DNA of 64,000 nucleotides from Tatumella punctata (lineage in GTDB: Bacteria; Pseudomonadota; Gammaproteobacteria; Enterobacterales; Enterobacteriaceae). The DNA lies in assembly GCF_039523735.1 (NCBI RefSeq), contig NZ_BAAAFW010000060.1, positions 62,001-126,000 of the forward strand, given 5' to 3'. This document shows positions 53,702 to 62,026 of this stretch, piece after piece. The position numbers and the translations under genes were made by a program. The notes under the pieces are model-generated. The model was given only the letters and a program-made list of their open reading frames with translations. It ran no database searches and was not told the origin of the DNA. Each line of letters starts with the position of its first letter. Position 1 is the stretch's first letter.

Positions 53702-54106
53702 GTGAGTAACTTACTGTTTCGTTGGCCGGTCAGGGTCTATTACGAAGACACTGATGCCGGAGGTGTGGTGTACCACGCCAGCTACATTGCTTTTTATGAA
53801 CGGGCACGAACCGAAATGTTGCGTCAGTGCGGCTTTACGCAGCAAACGCTGTTAGAGCAGCAGACCGCTTTTGTGGTACGGCGTATGACGGTCGATTACA
53901 TTGCGGCAGCCCGGCTTGATGACTTACTGCACATTGAGAGTGAAGTCAGCGATATGGGGCGGGCAACCATGACTTTTCGTCAACGCATGCTAAATTCAGA
54001 GGGCAGGCTGATTAATGAAGCTGAAGTTCTTATTGCCTGTATCAACACTCATCGTATGAAGCCGATTGCGCTTCCTAAGTCCATTGTCGCGGAGTTCAAG
54101 CAGTGA
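53702..54106 (+). CDS. ybgC: Acyl-CoA thioester hydrolase YbgC
   Basis: Hot-dog-fold 4HBT thioesterase, first gene of the tol-pal operon. The catalytic Asp lies in YYEDTDAGGVVYHASYIAFYE. The frame is open from 53660, but GTG at 53702 gives MSNLLFRWPVRV and 134 residues, as in E. coli. It overlaps tolQ by four bases. Linked to phospholipid metabolism at the envelope. Confidence 0.95.
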   Translation: MSNLLFRWPVRVYYEDTDAGGVVYHASYIAFYERARTEMLRQCGFTQQTLLEQQTAFVVRRMTVDYIAAARLDDLLHIESEVSDMGRATMTFRQRMLNSEGRLINEAEVLIACINTHRMKPIALPKSIVAEFKQ

Positions 54107-54789
54107 CTGATATGAACATCCTTGATTTGTTCCTGAAGGCAAGCCTTCTGGTCAAATTCATTATGTTGATTTTGATTGGTTTTTCCATCGTATCCTGGGC
54201 CATCATTATTCAGCGTACCCGTATTTTAAATGCGGCAAACCGTGAAGCCGAAGCCTTCGAAGATAAGTTCTGGTCAGGTGTCGACTTATCCCGTTTATAC
54301 CAGGAAAGTCAGGGGCGCCGTGAGGAACTGAATGGTTCAGAGCAGATTTTCTACGCAGGATTTAAAGAGTTTGCCCGGCTGCACCGTGCCAATGTACATG
54401 CGCCGGAAGCTGTTGTTGAAGGTGCCAGCCGTGCGATGCGTATTTCGATGAACCGTGAACTGGAAAATCTTGAAAACCATATTCCTTTCCTCGGTACGGT
54501 GGGATCTATCAGCCCGTATATCGGTCTGTTTGGTACCGTGTGGGGGATTATGCACGCCTTTATCGCTCTGGGTGCAGTGAAGCAGGCGACTTTACAAATG
54601 GTTGCGCCCGGCATTGCGGAAGCACTGATTGCGACAGCAATTGGTTTATTTGCGGCAATACCTGCGGTTATGGCTTATAACCGTCTGAACCAGCGGGTGA
54701 ATAAGCTGGAACAGGGTTACGATAACTTCACCGAAGAGTTTACCGCAATCCTGCATCGCCAGGCATTTACCAGCGAAAGCCCTAAGTAA
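54103..54789 (+). CDS. tolQ: Tol-Pal system proton channel subunit TolQ
   Basis: MotA/ExbB-family inner-membrane protein with three helices that, with TolR, uses the proton motive force to drive TolA during outer-membrane constriction. The conserved helix GTVGSISPYIGLFGTVWGIM and LIATAIGLFAAIPAVMAYN are intact. GTG start (MTDMNILDLFL); 228 residues versus 230 in E. coli. Confidence 0.97.
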   Translation: MTDMNILDLFLKASLLVKFIMLILIGFSIVSWAIIIQRTRILNAANREAEAFEDKFWSGVDLSRLYQESQGRREELNGSEQIFYAGFKEFARLHRANVHAPEAVVEGASRAMRISMNRELENLENHIPFLGTVGSISPYIGLFGTVWGIMHAFIALGAVKQATLQMVAPGIAEALIATAIGLFAAIPAVMAYNRLNQRVNKLEQGYDNFTEEFTAILHRQAFTSESPK

Positions 54790-54803
54790 GCAGAGGTTGA
54801 CTC

Positions 54804-55232
54804 ATGGCCAGAACGCGTGGTCGCGCTCGTCGTGACCTGAAGTCAGAGATAAATATTGTACCGCTGCTGGATGTATTGCTGGTGTTGTTACTGATTTTTA
54901 TGGCAACAGCACCGATTATTACCCAGAGTGTCAATGTGGATCTGCCGGATGCTACCGATTCTAAAACAGTGTCTGCTGATGATAACCCACCGGTGATTTT
55001 AGAAGTCTCAGGTGTCGGACAATATACTATTGTTGAAGATCATCAACGGTTAGAACAACTGCCGCCGGAACAGATTATCAGTGAGGCGCAGCACCGTCTG
55101 GAAGCGAATCCGAAAAGTATATTTTTGATCGGCGGGGCAAAAGATGTGCCTTACGATGAAATAATTAAAGCACTGAATTTACTTCATCAGGCAGGTGTTA
55201 AGTCTGTCGGTCTGATGACCAAACCGATTTAA
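54804..55232 (+). CDS. tolR: Tol-Pal system protein TolR
   Basis: ExbD-family single-helix partner of TolQ. The transmembrane helix contains the proton-path Asp (INIVPLLDVLLVLLLIFM), followed by a periplasmic domain. At 142 residues it equals E. coli. GAGG precedes the ATG. Confidence 0.97.
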   Translation: MARTRGRARRDLKSEINIVPLLDVLLVLLLIFMATAPIITQSVNVDLPDATDSKTVSADDNPPVILEVSGVGQYTIVEDHQRLEQLPPEQIISEAQHRLEANPKSIFLIGGAKDVPYDEIIKALNLLHQAGVKSVGLMTKPI

Positions 55233-55258
55233 TTATCATCTGTTTTTGGGAACCAATA

Positions 55259-56653
55259 GTGTCGAAGGCAACCGAACAAAACGATAAGTTAAAGCGCTCA
55301 ATGATGATATCCGTCGCCTTGCATGTTCTGGTGGTCGGGGTGCTTATCCTTAGCTCGTTTGACGAAAATATTGAACCCAGCGGTGGTGGCGGGGGAAGCG
55401 ACATTGATGCGGTCATGGTAGATCCTGGCGCTGTCGTTGAACAATACAACCGCGATAATGCCCAGCAGTCTCAGCAGCAGGCTGCCGCAAAACAGGCACA
55501 GCAACAGTCTGATAAGCAAGCCGATGCTGATGCAGAAGCCAAAGCACAGGCAGATCAGCAGGCGAAAGCCGCTGCAGCAGAAGCCAAAGCACAGGCAGAA
55601 CAGCAGGCGAAAGCCGCTGCAGCAGAAGCCAAAGCACAGGCAGAACAGCAGGCGAAAGCCGCTGCGGCAGAGGCCAAAGCACAGGCAGATCAGCAGGCGA
55701 AAGCCGCTGCGGCAGAGGCCAAAGCACAGGCAGAACAGCAGGCGAAAGCCGCTGCGGCAGAAGCTAAAGCACAGGCAGAACAGCAGGCGAAAGCCGCTGC
55801 GGCAGAGGCCAAAGCACAGGCAGAACAGCAGGCGAAAGCCGCTGCGGCAGAAGCTAAAGCACAGGCAGATCAGCAGGCGAAAGCTGCTGCGGCAGAAGCC
55901 AAAGCGAAGGCAGTAGCGGAAGCGAAGCAGAAAGCTGAGGCAGAAGCGAAAGCGAAGGCAGCAGCGGAAGCGAAGCAGAAGGCTGAGGCAGAAGCGAAAG
56001 CGAAGGCAGAAGCGGAAGCGAAGCAGAAGGCTGAGGCAGAAGCGAAAGCGAAGGCAGCAGCGGAAGCGAAGCAGAAGGCTGAGGCAGAAGCGAAAGCGAA
56101 GGCAGTAGCGGAAGCGAAGCAGAAGGCTGAGGCAGAAGCGAAAGCGAAGGCAGTAGCGGAAGCGAAGCAGAAGGCTGAAGCAGAAGCGAAAGCGAAGGCA
56201 GCAGCGGAAGCGAAACAGAAAGCAGCGGCAGAAGCGAAAGCCAAAGCCGCCGCGGCAGCCAGACAAAGCAGTGAAGTTGATAATTTACTGGGGGGGCTGG
56301 CGTCAGGGAAAAATGCGCCCAAAGCAGGAAAAAATGCAGGGACCTCTGCAGCTGGTCAGGGAACACAGAAGAAATCCGGAGCATCAGGTGCGGCGATTGA
56401 AAGTTATATCGGTCAGGTACAGGGTGCTATTCAGAGCAAGTTCTATGACTCTGATAACTATACAGGGCAAACCTGTAATGTCCGGATAAAACTGATGCCA
56501 GACGGGACGCTGATTTCTGCGGTGTCGGCGGGAGGCGATACGGCGTTATGCCAGGCGGCGATTACGGCGGCTAAACTGGCACGTATTCCGAAACCACCAA
56601 GTCAGGATGTCTGGCAGGCGGTAAAAGATGCAACACTGGTATTTAAGCCTTAA
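55259..56653 (+). CDS. tolA: Tol-Pal system protein TolA, with an expanded repeat region
   Basis: Inner-membrane-anchored energy transducer reaching across the periplasm to TolB/Pal. Domain I is an N-terminal helix (MMISVALHVLVVGVLILSSF). Domain II is a long Ala/Lys/Glu/Gln helix made of 8 copies of a 15-residue and 7 copies of a 16-residue repeat. Domain III (about the last 100 residues; SYIGQVQGAIQSKFYD, GQTCNVRIKLMPDG) binds TolB. It starts with GTG. The 464 residues exceed 421 in E. coli, the excess being in domain II. Confidence 0.96.
   Translation: MSKATEQNDKLKRSMMISVALHVLVVGVLILSSFDENIEPSGGGGGSDIDAVMVDPGAVVEQYNRDNAQQSQQQAAAKQAQQQSDKQADADAEAKAQADQQAKAAAAEAKAQAEQQAKAAAAEAKAQAEQQAKAAAAEAKAQADQQAKAAAAEAKAQAEQQAKAAAAEAKAQAEQQAKAAAAEAKAQAEQQAKAAAAEAKAQADQQAKAAAAEAKAKAVAEAKQKAEAEAKAKAAAEAKQKAEAEAKAKAEAEAKQKAEAEAKAKAAAEAKQKAEAEAKAKAVAEAKQKAEAEAKAKAVAEAKQKAEAEAKAKAAAEAKQKAAAEAKAKAAAAARQSSEVDNLLGGLASGKNAPKAGKNAGTSAAGQGTQKKSGASGAAIESYIGQVQGAIQSKFYDSDNYTGQTCNVRIKLMPDGTLISAVSAGGDTALCQAAITAAKLARIPKPPSQDVWQAVKDATLVFKP
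55550..55909 (+). repeat. Tandem 45-bp repeat in tolA, 8 copies
   Basis: Eight in-frame units of 45 bp encode A(D/E)QQAKAAAAEAKAQ, with very little codon variation between units. The last copy ends in Lys instead of Gln, leading into the second family. Confidence 0.9.
55910..56245 (+). repeat. Tandem 48-bp repeat in tolA, 7 copies
   Basis: Seven in-frame units of 48 bp encode AxAEAKQKAEAEAKAK (x is V, A or E), nearly identical in DNA sequence and directly following the 45-bp family. Confidence 0.9.
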
Positions 56654-56665
56654 CTGTGTCGCGGA

Positions 56666-56707
56666 ATAAAAGAACGACTATGCTGTCAAAGATAGTCGTT
56701 CTTTTAT
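56666..56707 (+). terminator. 16-bp perfect hairpin between tolA and tolB
   Basis: ATAAAAGAACGACTAT and ATAGTCGTTCTTTTAT form a 16-bp perfect stem around a 10-base loop, 12 bases after the tolA stop. The T-rich 3' arm suggests a partial terminator or an mRNA stabiliser dividing tolQRA from tolB-pal-cpoB. Confidence 0.6.
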
Positions 56708-56770
56708 CAGACAATTTATCGGAATTTATACGAATTATCATGAACACTGAGTTCAGATAAGGGAGAAAAG

Positions 56771-58066
56771 ATGAAGCATGCATTTCGTATAACCTTGGGT
56801 CTTTTTTTATTGTTATGGACCGTAGTCTCACAGGCTGAAGTACGCATCGAAATCACCCAAGGGGTCAATACGGCTCGTCCGATAGGCGTAGTTCCTTTTC
56901 AGTGGGTGGGAACAGGTGCAGCGCCAGAGGACATCGGTGGTATCGTGGCAGCTGATTTACGCAACAGTGGAAAATTCAATCCATTAGATCGTAGTCGCCT
57001 GCCTCAGCAACCGACAACTGCACAAGAGGTTCAGCCTGCAGCATGGTCTGCGTTGGGGATTGATGCTGTTGTGGTCGGTCAGGTTCAGGGGAATGCAGAT
57101 GGCAGCTATCAGGTATCGTATCAGCTGGTGGATACCGCCGGGGCTCCGGGCACCGTACTTTCTCAGAACTCGTACAAAGTGACCAAACAATGGTTGCGTT
57201 ATGCGGCCCATACTGCCAGTGACGAAGTATTTCAGAAACTGACAGGTATCAAAGGAGCATTCCGTACCCGTATCGCTTATATCGTTCAGACCAATGGTGG
57301 CCAGTATCCATGGGAACTGCGTGTTGCCGATTATGATGGCTACAACCAGTTTGTCGTGCATCGTTCACCGCAACCATTAATGTCCCCGGCATGGTCACCG
57401 GATGGCAGTAAACTGGCCTATGTTACGTTTGAAACCGGCCGTTCTGCACTGGTGGTCCAGACCCTGGCGAACAGTGCGATACGTACTATCGCTGATTTCC
57501 CACGACACAATGGTGCACCGGCCTTTTCTCCGGACGGGACCAAACTGGCATTTGCTTTATCCAAGACCGGCAGCCTGAATCTTTATCTGATGGATCTGGC
57601 GTCGGGGCAGATTCGCCAGCTGACAAATGCGCGATATAACAGTACAGAACCGACATGGTTCCCGGACAGCCAGTCTCTGGCGTATACTTCGGATCAGGCG
57701 GGACGTCCGCAAATTTATAAAATCGGTATTAATGGTGGTACACCACAACGTATTACCTGGCAAGGCAACCAGAACCAGGATGCGGATGTGGCCCCGAATG
57801 GGAAATTTATGGTGATGATCAGTACCGCAAACGGTGCTCAGCACGTCACTAAACAGGATCTGGAAACGGGAGCCGTTCAAACATTAACGGACACGTACCT
57901 GGATGAGACGCCAAGTCTTGCACCTAACGGCACAATGGTTATCTATAGCTCTACTCAGGGTTACGGGTCCGTCTTGCAGTTGGTTTCGACCGACGGGCGT
58001 TTCAAAGCGCGTCTTCCGGCGACTGACGGACAGGTGTCATCACCTGCCTGGTCTCCGTATCTGTGA
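56771..58066 (+). CDS. tolB: Tol-Pal system periplasmic protein TolB
   Basis: Periplasmic beta-propeller that binds Pal and TolA. Signal peptide about residues 1-22 (ending VVSQAEVRIEI), N-terminal alpha/beta domain, then WD40-like PD40 repeats (SPAWSPDGSKLAYVTFETG, APAFSPDGTKLAFALS, EPTWFPDSQSLAYTSD). The 431 residues compare with 430 in E. coli. GGGAGAA precedes the ATG. Confidence 0.97.
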   Translation: MKHAFRITLGLFLLLWTVVSQAEVRIEITQGVNTARPIGVVPFQWVGTGAAPEDIGGIVAADLRNSGKFNPLDRSRLPQQPTTAQEVQPAAWSALGIDAVVVGQVQGNADGSYQVSYQLVDTAGAPGTVLSQNSYKVTKQWLRYAAHTASDEVFQKLTGIKGAFRTRIAYIVQTNGGQYPWELRVADYDGYNQFVVHRSPQPLMSPAWSPDGSKLAYVTFETGRSALVVQTLANSAIRTIADFPRHNGAPAFSPDGTKLAFALSKTGSLNLYLMDLASGQIRQLTNARYNSTEPTWFPDSQSLAYTSDQAGRPQIYKIGINGGTPQRITWQGNQNQDADVAPNGKFMVMISTANGAQHVTKQDLETGAVQTLTDTYLDETPSLAPNGTMVIYSSTQGYGSVLQLVSTDGRFKARLPATDGQVSSPAWSPYL

Positions 58067-58109
58067 TGCATGTGTAAATATGTATGGCAAACTATAATAG
58101 GATTTTGAA

Positions 58110-58625
58110 ATGCAACTGAATAAACTGCTGAAAGGGTTAATGCTTGCTCTGCCTGTTCTGGCTGTAGCAGCTTGTAGCTCACATAAAAATGATAATGATA
58201 GCGGTGCAACTACCGGTGCAGACAGTGCATACGGTAATGGCGCTAATAGCGGCAATATGTCTTCTGATGAGCAGGCACGTCTGCAAATGCAGCAGCTGCA
58301 GCAGAACAATATTGTTTACTTCGGTCTGGATAAGTATGACATCCTGCCTGACTACGCTCAGATGCTGGATCAGCATGCTAACTTCCTGCGCAGCAACCCT
58401 TCATACAAAGTGACTATCGAAGGTCATGCGGATGAACGTGGTACACCGGAATACAATATTGCACTGGGTGAACGTCGTGCTAATGCAGTGAAAATGTATC
58501 TGCAAGGTAAAGGCGTCGCCGAAGATCAAATGTCTATCGTATCTTACGGTAAAGAAAAACCTGCAGTACTGGGTCATGACGAAGCCGCCTGGGCTAAAAA
58601 CCGTCGTGCCGTACTGGTTTACTAA
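58110..58625 (+). CDS. pal: Peptidoglycan-associated lipoprotein Pal
   Basis: Outer-membrane lipoprotein that anchors to peptidoglycan. The signal and lipobox are LAVAACSS (lipidated Cys near 22). The C-terminal OmpA-like domain has the diaminopimelate-binding region EGHADERGTPEYNIALGERRA. The 171 residues compare with 173 in E. coli. A TATAAT hexamer 12 bases upstream of the start probably reflects AT-richness more than a promoter. Confidence 0.97.
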   Translation: MQLNKLLKGLMLALPVLAVAACSSHKNDNDSGATTGADSAYGNGANSGNMSSDEQARLQMQQLQQNNIVYFGLDKYDILPDYAQMLDQHANFLRSNPSYKVTIEGHADERGTPEYNIALGERRANAVKMYLQGKGVAEDQMSIVSYGKEKPAVLGHDEAAWAKNRRAVLVY

Positions 58626-58634
58626 GAGAAGAAT

Positions 58635-59414
58635 ATGATTAGTAACTTCAGACTTCATACCCTGAGTCTGTCGTTACTGATTGCTGTAGCGGCCGTTCCG
58701 GCCGCTCATGCTCAGGCGTCAATCAGTAGCGTTGGCTCTGGCTCGGTAGATGACCGGGTCACCACCCTTGAACGTATTTCGAATGCACAGGCACAGTTAC
58801 TGCAACAACTGCAACAGCAACTCAGTGACACCCAGAATGATATTGACTCATTGCGTGGTCAGATTCAGCAAAACACCTATCAGCTTAGCCAGGTTACTGA
58901 GCAGCAAAAGCAGCTTTATCAGCAAATTGATGCGCTGAGTAGTAATAATTCTGCGTCTGCAACGGCTGCCGCGGCAACCAATGGGGCTGCCAGTACCGCT
59001 AACACACCGGCGACAGAAGCCGCGTCAGGTACCCAGTCAGGTGATGCAAACAGCGAGTATAATGCAGCTGTTGATTTGATCCTGAAGCAGAAAAAGTTTG
59101 ATCAGGCGATCACTGCAATGCAGGCGTGGGTGAAAAAATATCCGGATTCTACTTATCAGCCTAATGCAAATTACTGGCTGGGCCAGCTTTACTACAATAA
59201 AGGTCAGCTTGATGATTCTGCCTATTATTTTGCGACCGTAGTAAAAAATTATCCTAAATCACCAAAAGCACCTGAGGCATTATTTAAAGTGGGTGTGGTT
59301 ATGCAGGATAAAAAAGATACTGATAAAGCCAGGGCTGTTTTCCAGCAAGTGGTAAAACTTTATCCCGCAACAGCATCTGCCAAAGCTGCACAAAAAAAGC
59401 TGGCGGAAGGCTAA
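58635..59414 (+). CDS. cpoB: Cell division coordinator CpoB
   Basis: Periplasmic protein coordinating PBP1b and Tol during division. Signal peptide about residues 1-26 (ending AAHAQASI), coiled-coil trimerisation helix rich in Gln (about 40-100), a low-complexity Ala/Thr/Ser linker, and three C-terminal TPR motifs (EYNAAVDLILKQKKFDQAI and following). The 259 residues compare with 263 in E. coli. Last gene of the tol-pal operon. Confidence 0.96.
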   Translation: MISNFRLHTLSLSLLIAVAAVPAAHAQASISSVGSGSVDDRVTTLERISNAQAQLLQQLQQQLSDTQNDIDSLRGQIQQNTYQLSQVTEQQKQLYQQIDALSSNNSASATAAAATNGAASTANTPATEAASGTQSGDANSEYNAAVDLILKQKKFDQAITAMQAWVKKYPDSTYQPNANYWLGQLYYNKGQLDDSAYYFATVVKNYPKSPKAPEALFKVGVVMQDKKDTDKARAVFQQVVKLYPATASAKAAQKKLAEG

Positions 59415-59427
59415 TTACCGATGATTT

Positions 59428-59453
59428 GACCAGAAATCGTTTTATTTCTGGTC
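59428..59453 (+). terminator. Probable terminator of the tol-pal operon
   Basis: GACCAGAAAT-CGTTTT-ATTTCTGGTC, a perfect 10-bp stem 13 bases after cpoB. The following T-run is minimal, so efficiency is uncertain. Confidence 0.6.
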
Positions 59454-59500
59454 TTACAGGCTGAAAGGTAAGCAGTCAGTTAGTTTTTTTTAAATAAGAG

Positions 59501-59528
59501 TTGCGCTACCCAGTTAAATCAGTAATAT
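59501..59528 (+). promoter_or_regulatory. Probable promoter of the tRNA-Lys cluster
   Basis: TTGCGC and TAATAT separated by 16 bases, followed by a GC-containing stretch (ATGCCGCCG), about 50 bases before the first tRNA. Confidence 0.55.
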
Positions 59529-59580
59529 ATGCCGCCGTTGCCGGGTGATAAACAAATTGCATTCGGCAATGGTAAAAGAG

Positions 59581-59656
59581 GGGTCGTTAGCTCAGTTGGT
59601 AGAGCAGTTGACTTTTAATCAATTGGTCGCAGGTTCGAATCCTGCACGACCCACCA
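59581..59656 (+). tRNA. tRNA-Lys (anticodon TTT), copy 1
   Basis: 76-nt cloverleaf with encoded CCA; anticodon loop CTTTTAA. All four copies in this cluster are identical. Confidence 0.96.
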
Positions 59657-59707
59657 TCTTTTAAGGTGGGTTTAATTCTCTTTTATCTGTGTTTTGTTTT
59701 CTGTGAT

Positions 59708-59783
59708 GGGTCGTTAGCTCAGTTGGTAGAGCAGTTGACTTTTAATCAATTGGTCGCAGGTTCGAATCCTGCACGACCCACCA
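59708..59783 (+). tRNA. tRNA-Lys (anticodon TTT), copy 2
   Basis: Identical to copy 1, separated by a 51-base unrelated spacer. Confidence 0.96.
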
Positions 59784-59820
59784 TTCACACTGAATGTAAC
59801 AGAATAAAGCATCCCGCGAG

Positions 59821-59896
59821 GGGTCGTTAGCTCAGTTGGTAGAGCAGTTGACTTTTAATCAATTGGTCGCAGGTTCGAATCCTGCACGACCCACCA
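59821..59896 (+). tRNA. tRNA-Lys (anticodon TTT), copy 3
   Basis: Identical to copy 1; 37-base spacer from copy 2. Confidence 0.96.
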
Positions 59897-59931
59897 TTCA
59901 TTAAGAATGCTATCGCAAAAAATTCCCGTCA

Positions 59932-60007
59932 GGGTCGTTAGCTCAGTTGGTAGAGCAGTTGACTTTTAATCAATTGGTCGCAGGTTCGAATCCTGCACGA
60001 CCCACCA
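59932..60007 (+). tRNA. tRNA-Lys (anticodon TTT), copy 4
   Basis: Identical to copy 1; followed within 40 bases by a terminator. Confidence 0.96.
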
Positions 60008-60017
60008 GTTTCCAGAG

Positions 60018-60043
60018 AAAAGCATCCGTAAGGGTGCTTTTTT
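60018..60043 (+). terminator. Rho-independent terminator of the tRNA-Lys cluster
   Basis: AAAAGCATCC-GTAA-GGGTGCTTTTTT, with A-run/T-run flanks and one G-T pair. Confidence 0.85.
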
Positions 60044-60249
60044 CGTTTCAGCTCTCTGATTATCCCGCCGCGGATGAAAGCCTGCCGCAGGGTCAGGTTA
60101 TCCTCTGAGCCCTTTGCCTGGCCGCCCGCTGTACTTACTGGCGGTTTTCGGCGATCAATAAAAAATACCCCTATGTCCGAAAAACGGCAATAAGTTTGCT
60201 GTTCCGTGGCATAATCAATGCACCCTCTGTATCTCCGGAAATGATAAGC

Positions 60250-60735
60250 ATGTACTTCTATAAATTATTACCGACGCAGGTCGGGGAGCTGACATTAATC
60301 GCCGGTGAGCAGGGACTGGCTGCGGTTGCCTGGGAAAATGAGCCCCCGGCGCGTATCAGGGCCAGACCGGAGCTGTTATCTGAGGAACATCCGGTGCTGT
60401 TACAGGCGGCAGAACAGTTAACGGAATATTTTGCCGGTGACAGGAAATGCTTTGATTTACCTTTACAGCCAGAAGGGACCTTGTTCCAGCGGCAGGTCTG
60501 GCAGGCACTGGCAGAAATTCCCTACGGTGAAACCCGCAGTTATCGGGATATCGCTGCCCGTATCGGCAGGCCAAAAGCCGTTCGGGCGGTAGGCGGGGCG
60601 AATGGCAGAAATCCGTTATCAATCATTATCCCCTGCCACCGGGTGATTGGTGCTGATGGCAGCCTGACCGGTTTTGCCGGCGGAACAACGGTAAAACAAC
60701 AATTACTGCAACTGGAAGCCAGCGGTTTACGGTAA
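60250..60735 (+). CDS. Methylated-DNA-protein cysteine methyltransferase (Ogt-like)
   Basis: Suicide repair protein that removes alkyl groups from O6-alkylguanine or O4-alkylthymine. The active-site motif IIIPCHRVIG and the helix-turn-helix (YRDIAARIGRPKAVRAVGGANGRNP) are intact. The frame is open from 60196; the ATG at 60250 gives MYFYKLLPTQVGELTL and 161 residues, close to E. coli Ogt (171). In E. coli this site is occupied by nadA-pnuC. Confidence 0.9.
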   Translation: MYFYKLLPTQVGELTLIAGEQGLAAVAWENEPPARIRARPELLSEEHPVLLQAAEQLTEYFAGDRKCFDLPLQPEGTLFQRQVWQALAEIPYGETRSYRDIAARIGRPKAVRAVGGANGRNPLSIIIPCHRVIGADGSLTGFAGGTTVKQQLLQLEASGLR

Positions 60736-60788
60736 TTGTCCTGAAAATCCGGCGCTACGGGGCTGCTTCCCCGGCCGCCGGTAACCGA

Positions 60789-61754
60789 TTAATGGTGGTG
60801 TGAATGCCGCTGGTGACGATTACCAGCCGCCGCAGGGTTGTCATGGGGATGTTCTTCGTGGCTGAGCCTGCATTCAGTCTGCGGGCACAGCTGGTATTCA
60901 AGCTGTACTGTGGCATGGGATATGGAATAATGCTCATTCAGCCAGAGATGAATACGTTGCAGTAACTGATCCTGCTGATAGTCAGAAATTATCTGCACAT
61001 GCAGGGTCAGCACTTTCTTTTCACCAACCTGCCAGCAATGGATATGGTGCACATTGCGTACTCCGGCAATCTGTAAGGTAAGCTGACGGGCCAGTTTATC
61101 CGTATCAACGTCTGCGGGAGTACGTTCCAGCAATTCACGTACACTTTCGCGTAACAGCCTGCAGGCACTGTTCAGAACCGGTAAACACACCACTACTGAC
61201 AGAATCGGGTCAAAAGGTGTCCAGCCGGTCCGGATGATCAGCAAGGCAGCAATAATCGCCCCCGCGGATCCCAGCAAATCTCCCAGCACATGCAGTGCCG
61301 CAGCCCGCACATTCATATTCTGCTCGCCGTTCCCCTGCCGCAGCAAAAAGAAGCACAGAATATTCGCCAGTAGCCCGGCGATAGCGATCCCCAGCATCAG
61401 GCCGCCAGCTACCGGTTGCGGCGAAAAGACGCGGGCTATTGCCTCAGCGACGATAAAAACAATAATCAGCAGTAAAGCCAGTGCATTGACGAACGCGGAT
61501 AACGTGGTGAGCCGCAGCATTCCGAAACTGTAGTTACGGTCGGTTTGACGGCCTGAAAAATGTGTTGCCAGTAATGCCAGAAGTAATGCAGCGGCATCTG
61601 TCAGCATATGGCCGGCATCTGCAAGCAGCGCCAGCGAACCCGACATCCAGCCGCCGATAACTTCAGCCAGCATAAAAATAACCGTCACAATAAAAGCTGC
61701 CAGTAAACGTGAGCGATTGACACTGGCAGTGTTGTGGTTGTGCGAGTGAGTCAT
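60789..61754 (-). CDS. zitB: Zinc efflux protein ZitB (cation diffusion facilitator)
   Basis: Six-helix inner-membrane Zn2+/H+ antiporter. The metal-site helices include ALLADAGHMLTDAAALLLA, with the matching VLGDLLGSAGAIIAAL in helix V. A cytoplasmic C-terminal domain follows, with His-rich ends (MTHSHNHN at the N-terminus and HSHHH at the C-terminus). The 321 residues compare with 313 in E. coli. Convergent with the ogt-like gene and divergent from aroG, as in E. coli minus ybgS. Confidence 0.94.
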   Translation of the reverse strand: MTHSHNHNTASVNRSRLLAAFIVTVIFMLAEVIGGWMSGSLALLADAGHMLTDAAALLLALLATHFSGRQTDRNYSFGMLRLTTLSAFVNALALLLIIVFIVAEAIARVFSPQPVAGGLMLGIAIAGLLANILCFFLLRQGNGEQNMNVRAAALHVLGDLLGSAGAIIAALLIIRTGWTPFDPILSVVVCLPVLNSACRLLRESVRELLERTPADVDTDKLARQLTLQIAGVRNVHHIHCWQVGEKKVLTLHVQIISDYQQDQLLQRIHLWLNEHYSISHATVQLEYQLCPQTECRLSHEEHPHDNPAAAGNRHQRHSHHH

Positions 61755-61959
61755 AAAGTGATGTTAATCCTGAAAGGCTGTTCCGGTAATACTGAACAGC
61801 ATTGTATAAAAAACTGTTAAATCGTGCCTGTTCAGTATGGCATAAGCCCGGAACAGGGGAGAATATATTGTATATATTTCAGCAGGTAAAAATTCACAGC
61901 TGCCACCGGATATTCACAGCAGCCACACTTATTTCTCTCTGCCGCACGGATAAAGCCGA

Positions 61960-61988
61960 TTTACTCCGATGGCGCGGCAGGCTAGAGT
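61960..61988 (+). promoter_or_regulatory. Probable aroG promoter
   Basis: TTTACT and TAGAGT separated by exactly 17 bases, about 40 bases upstream of the aroG start. A clear TyrR box was not identified. Confidence 0.55.
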
Positions 61989-62026
61989 AAAGGCCATGAT
62001 TTCGACTCACTTCTAATGGAACCACT

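Noticed and set aside
55298..56384. Long antisense frames of 150-322 residues opposite tolA
   Set aside because: They arise from the repetitive, stop-poor Ala/Lys/Glu/Gln codons of the tolA repeats. Their Phe/Leu/Cys/Arg-rich translations are low complexity, with no start signals.
58093..58098. TATAAT just upstream of pal as a promoter
   Set aside because: It lies only 12 bases before the start codon and has no good -35 at the proper distance.
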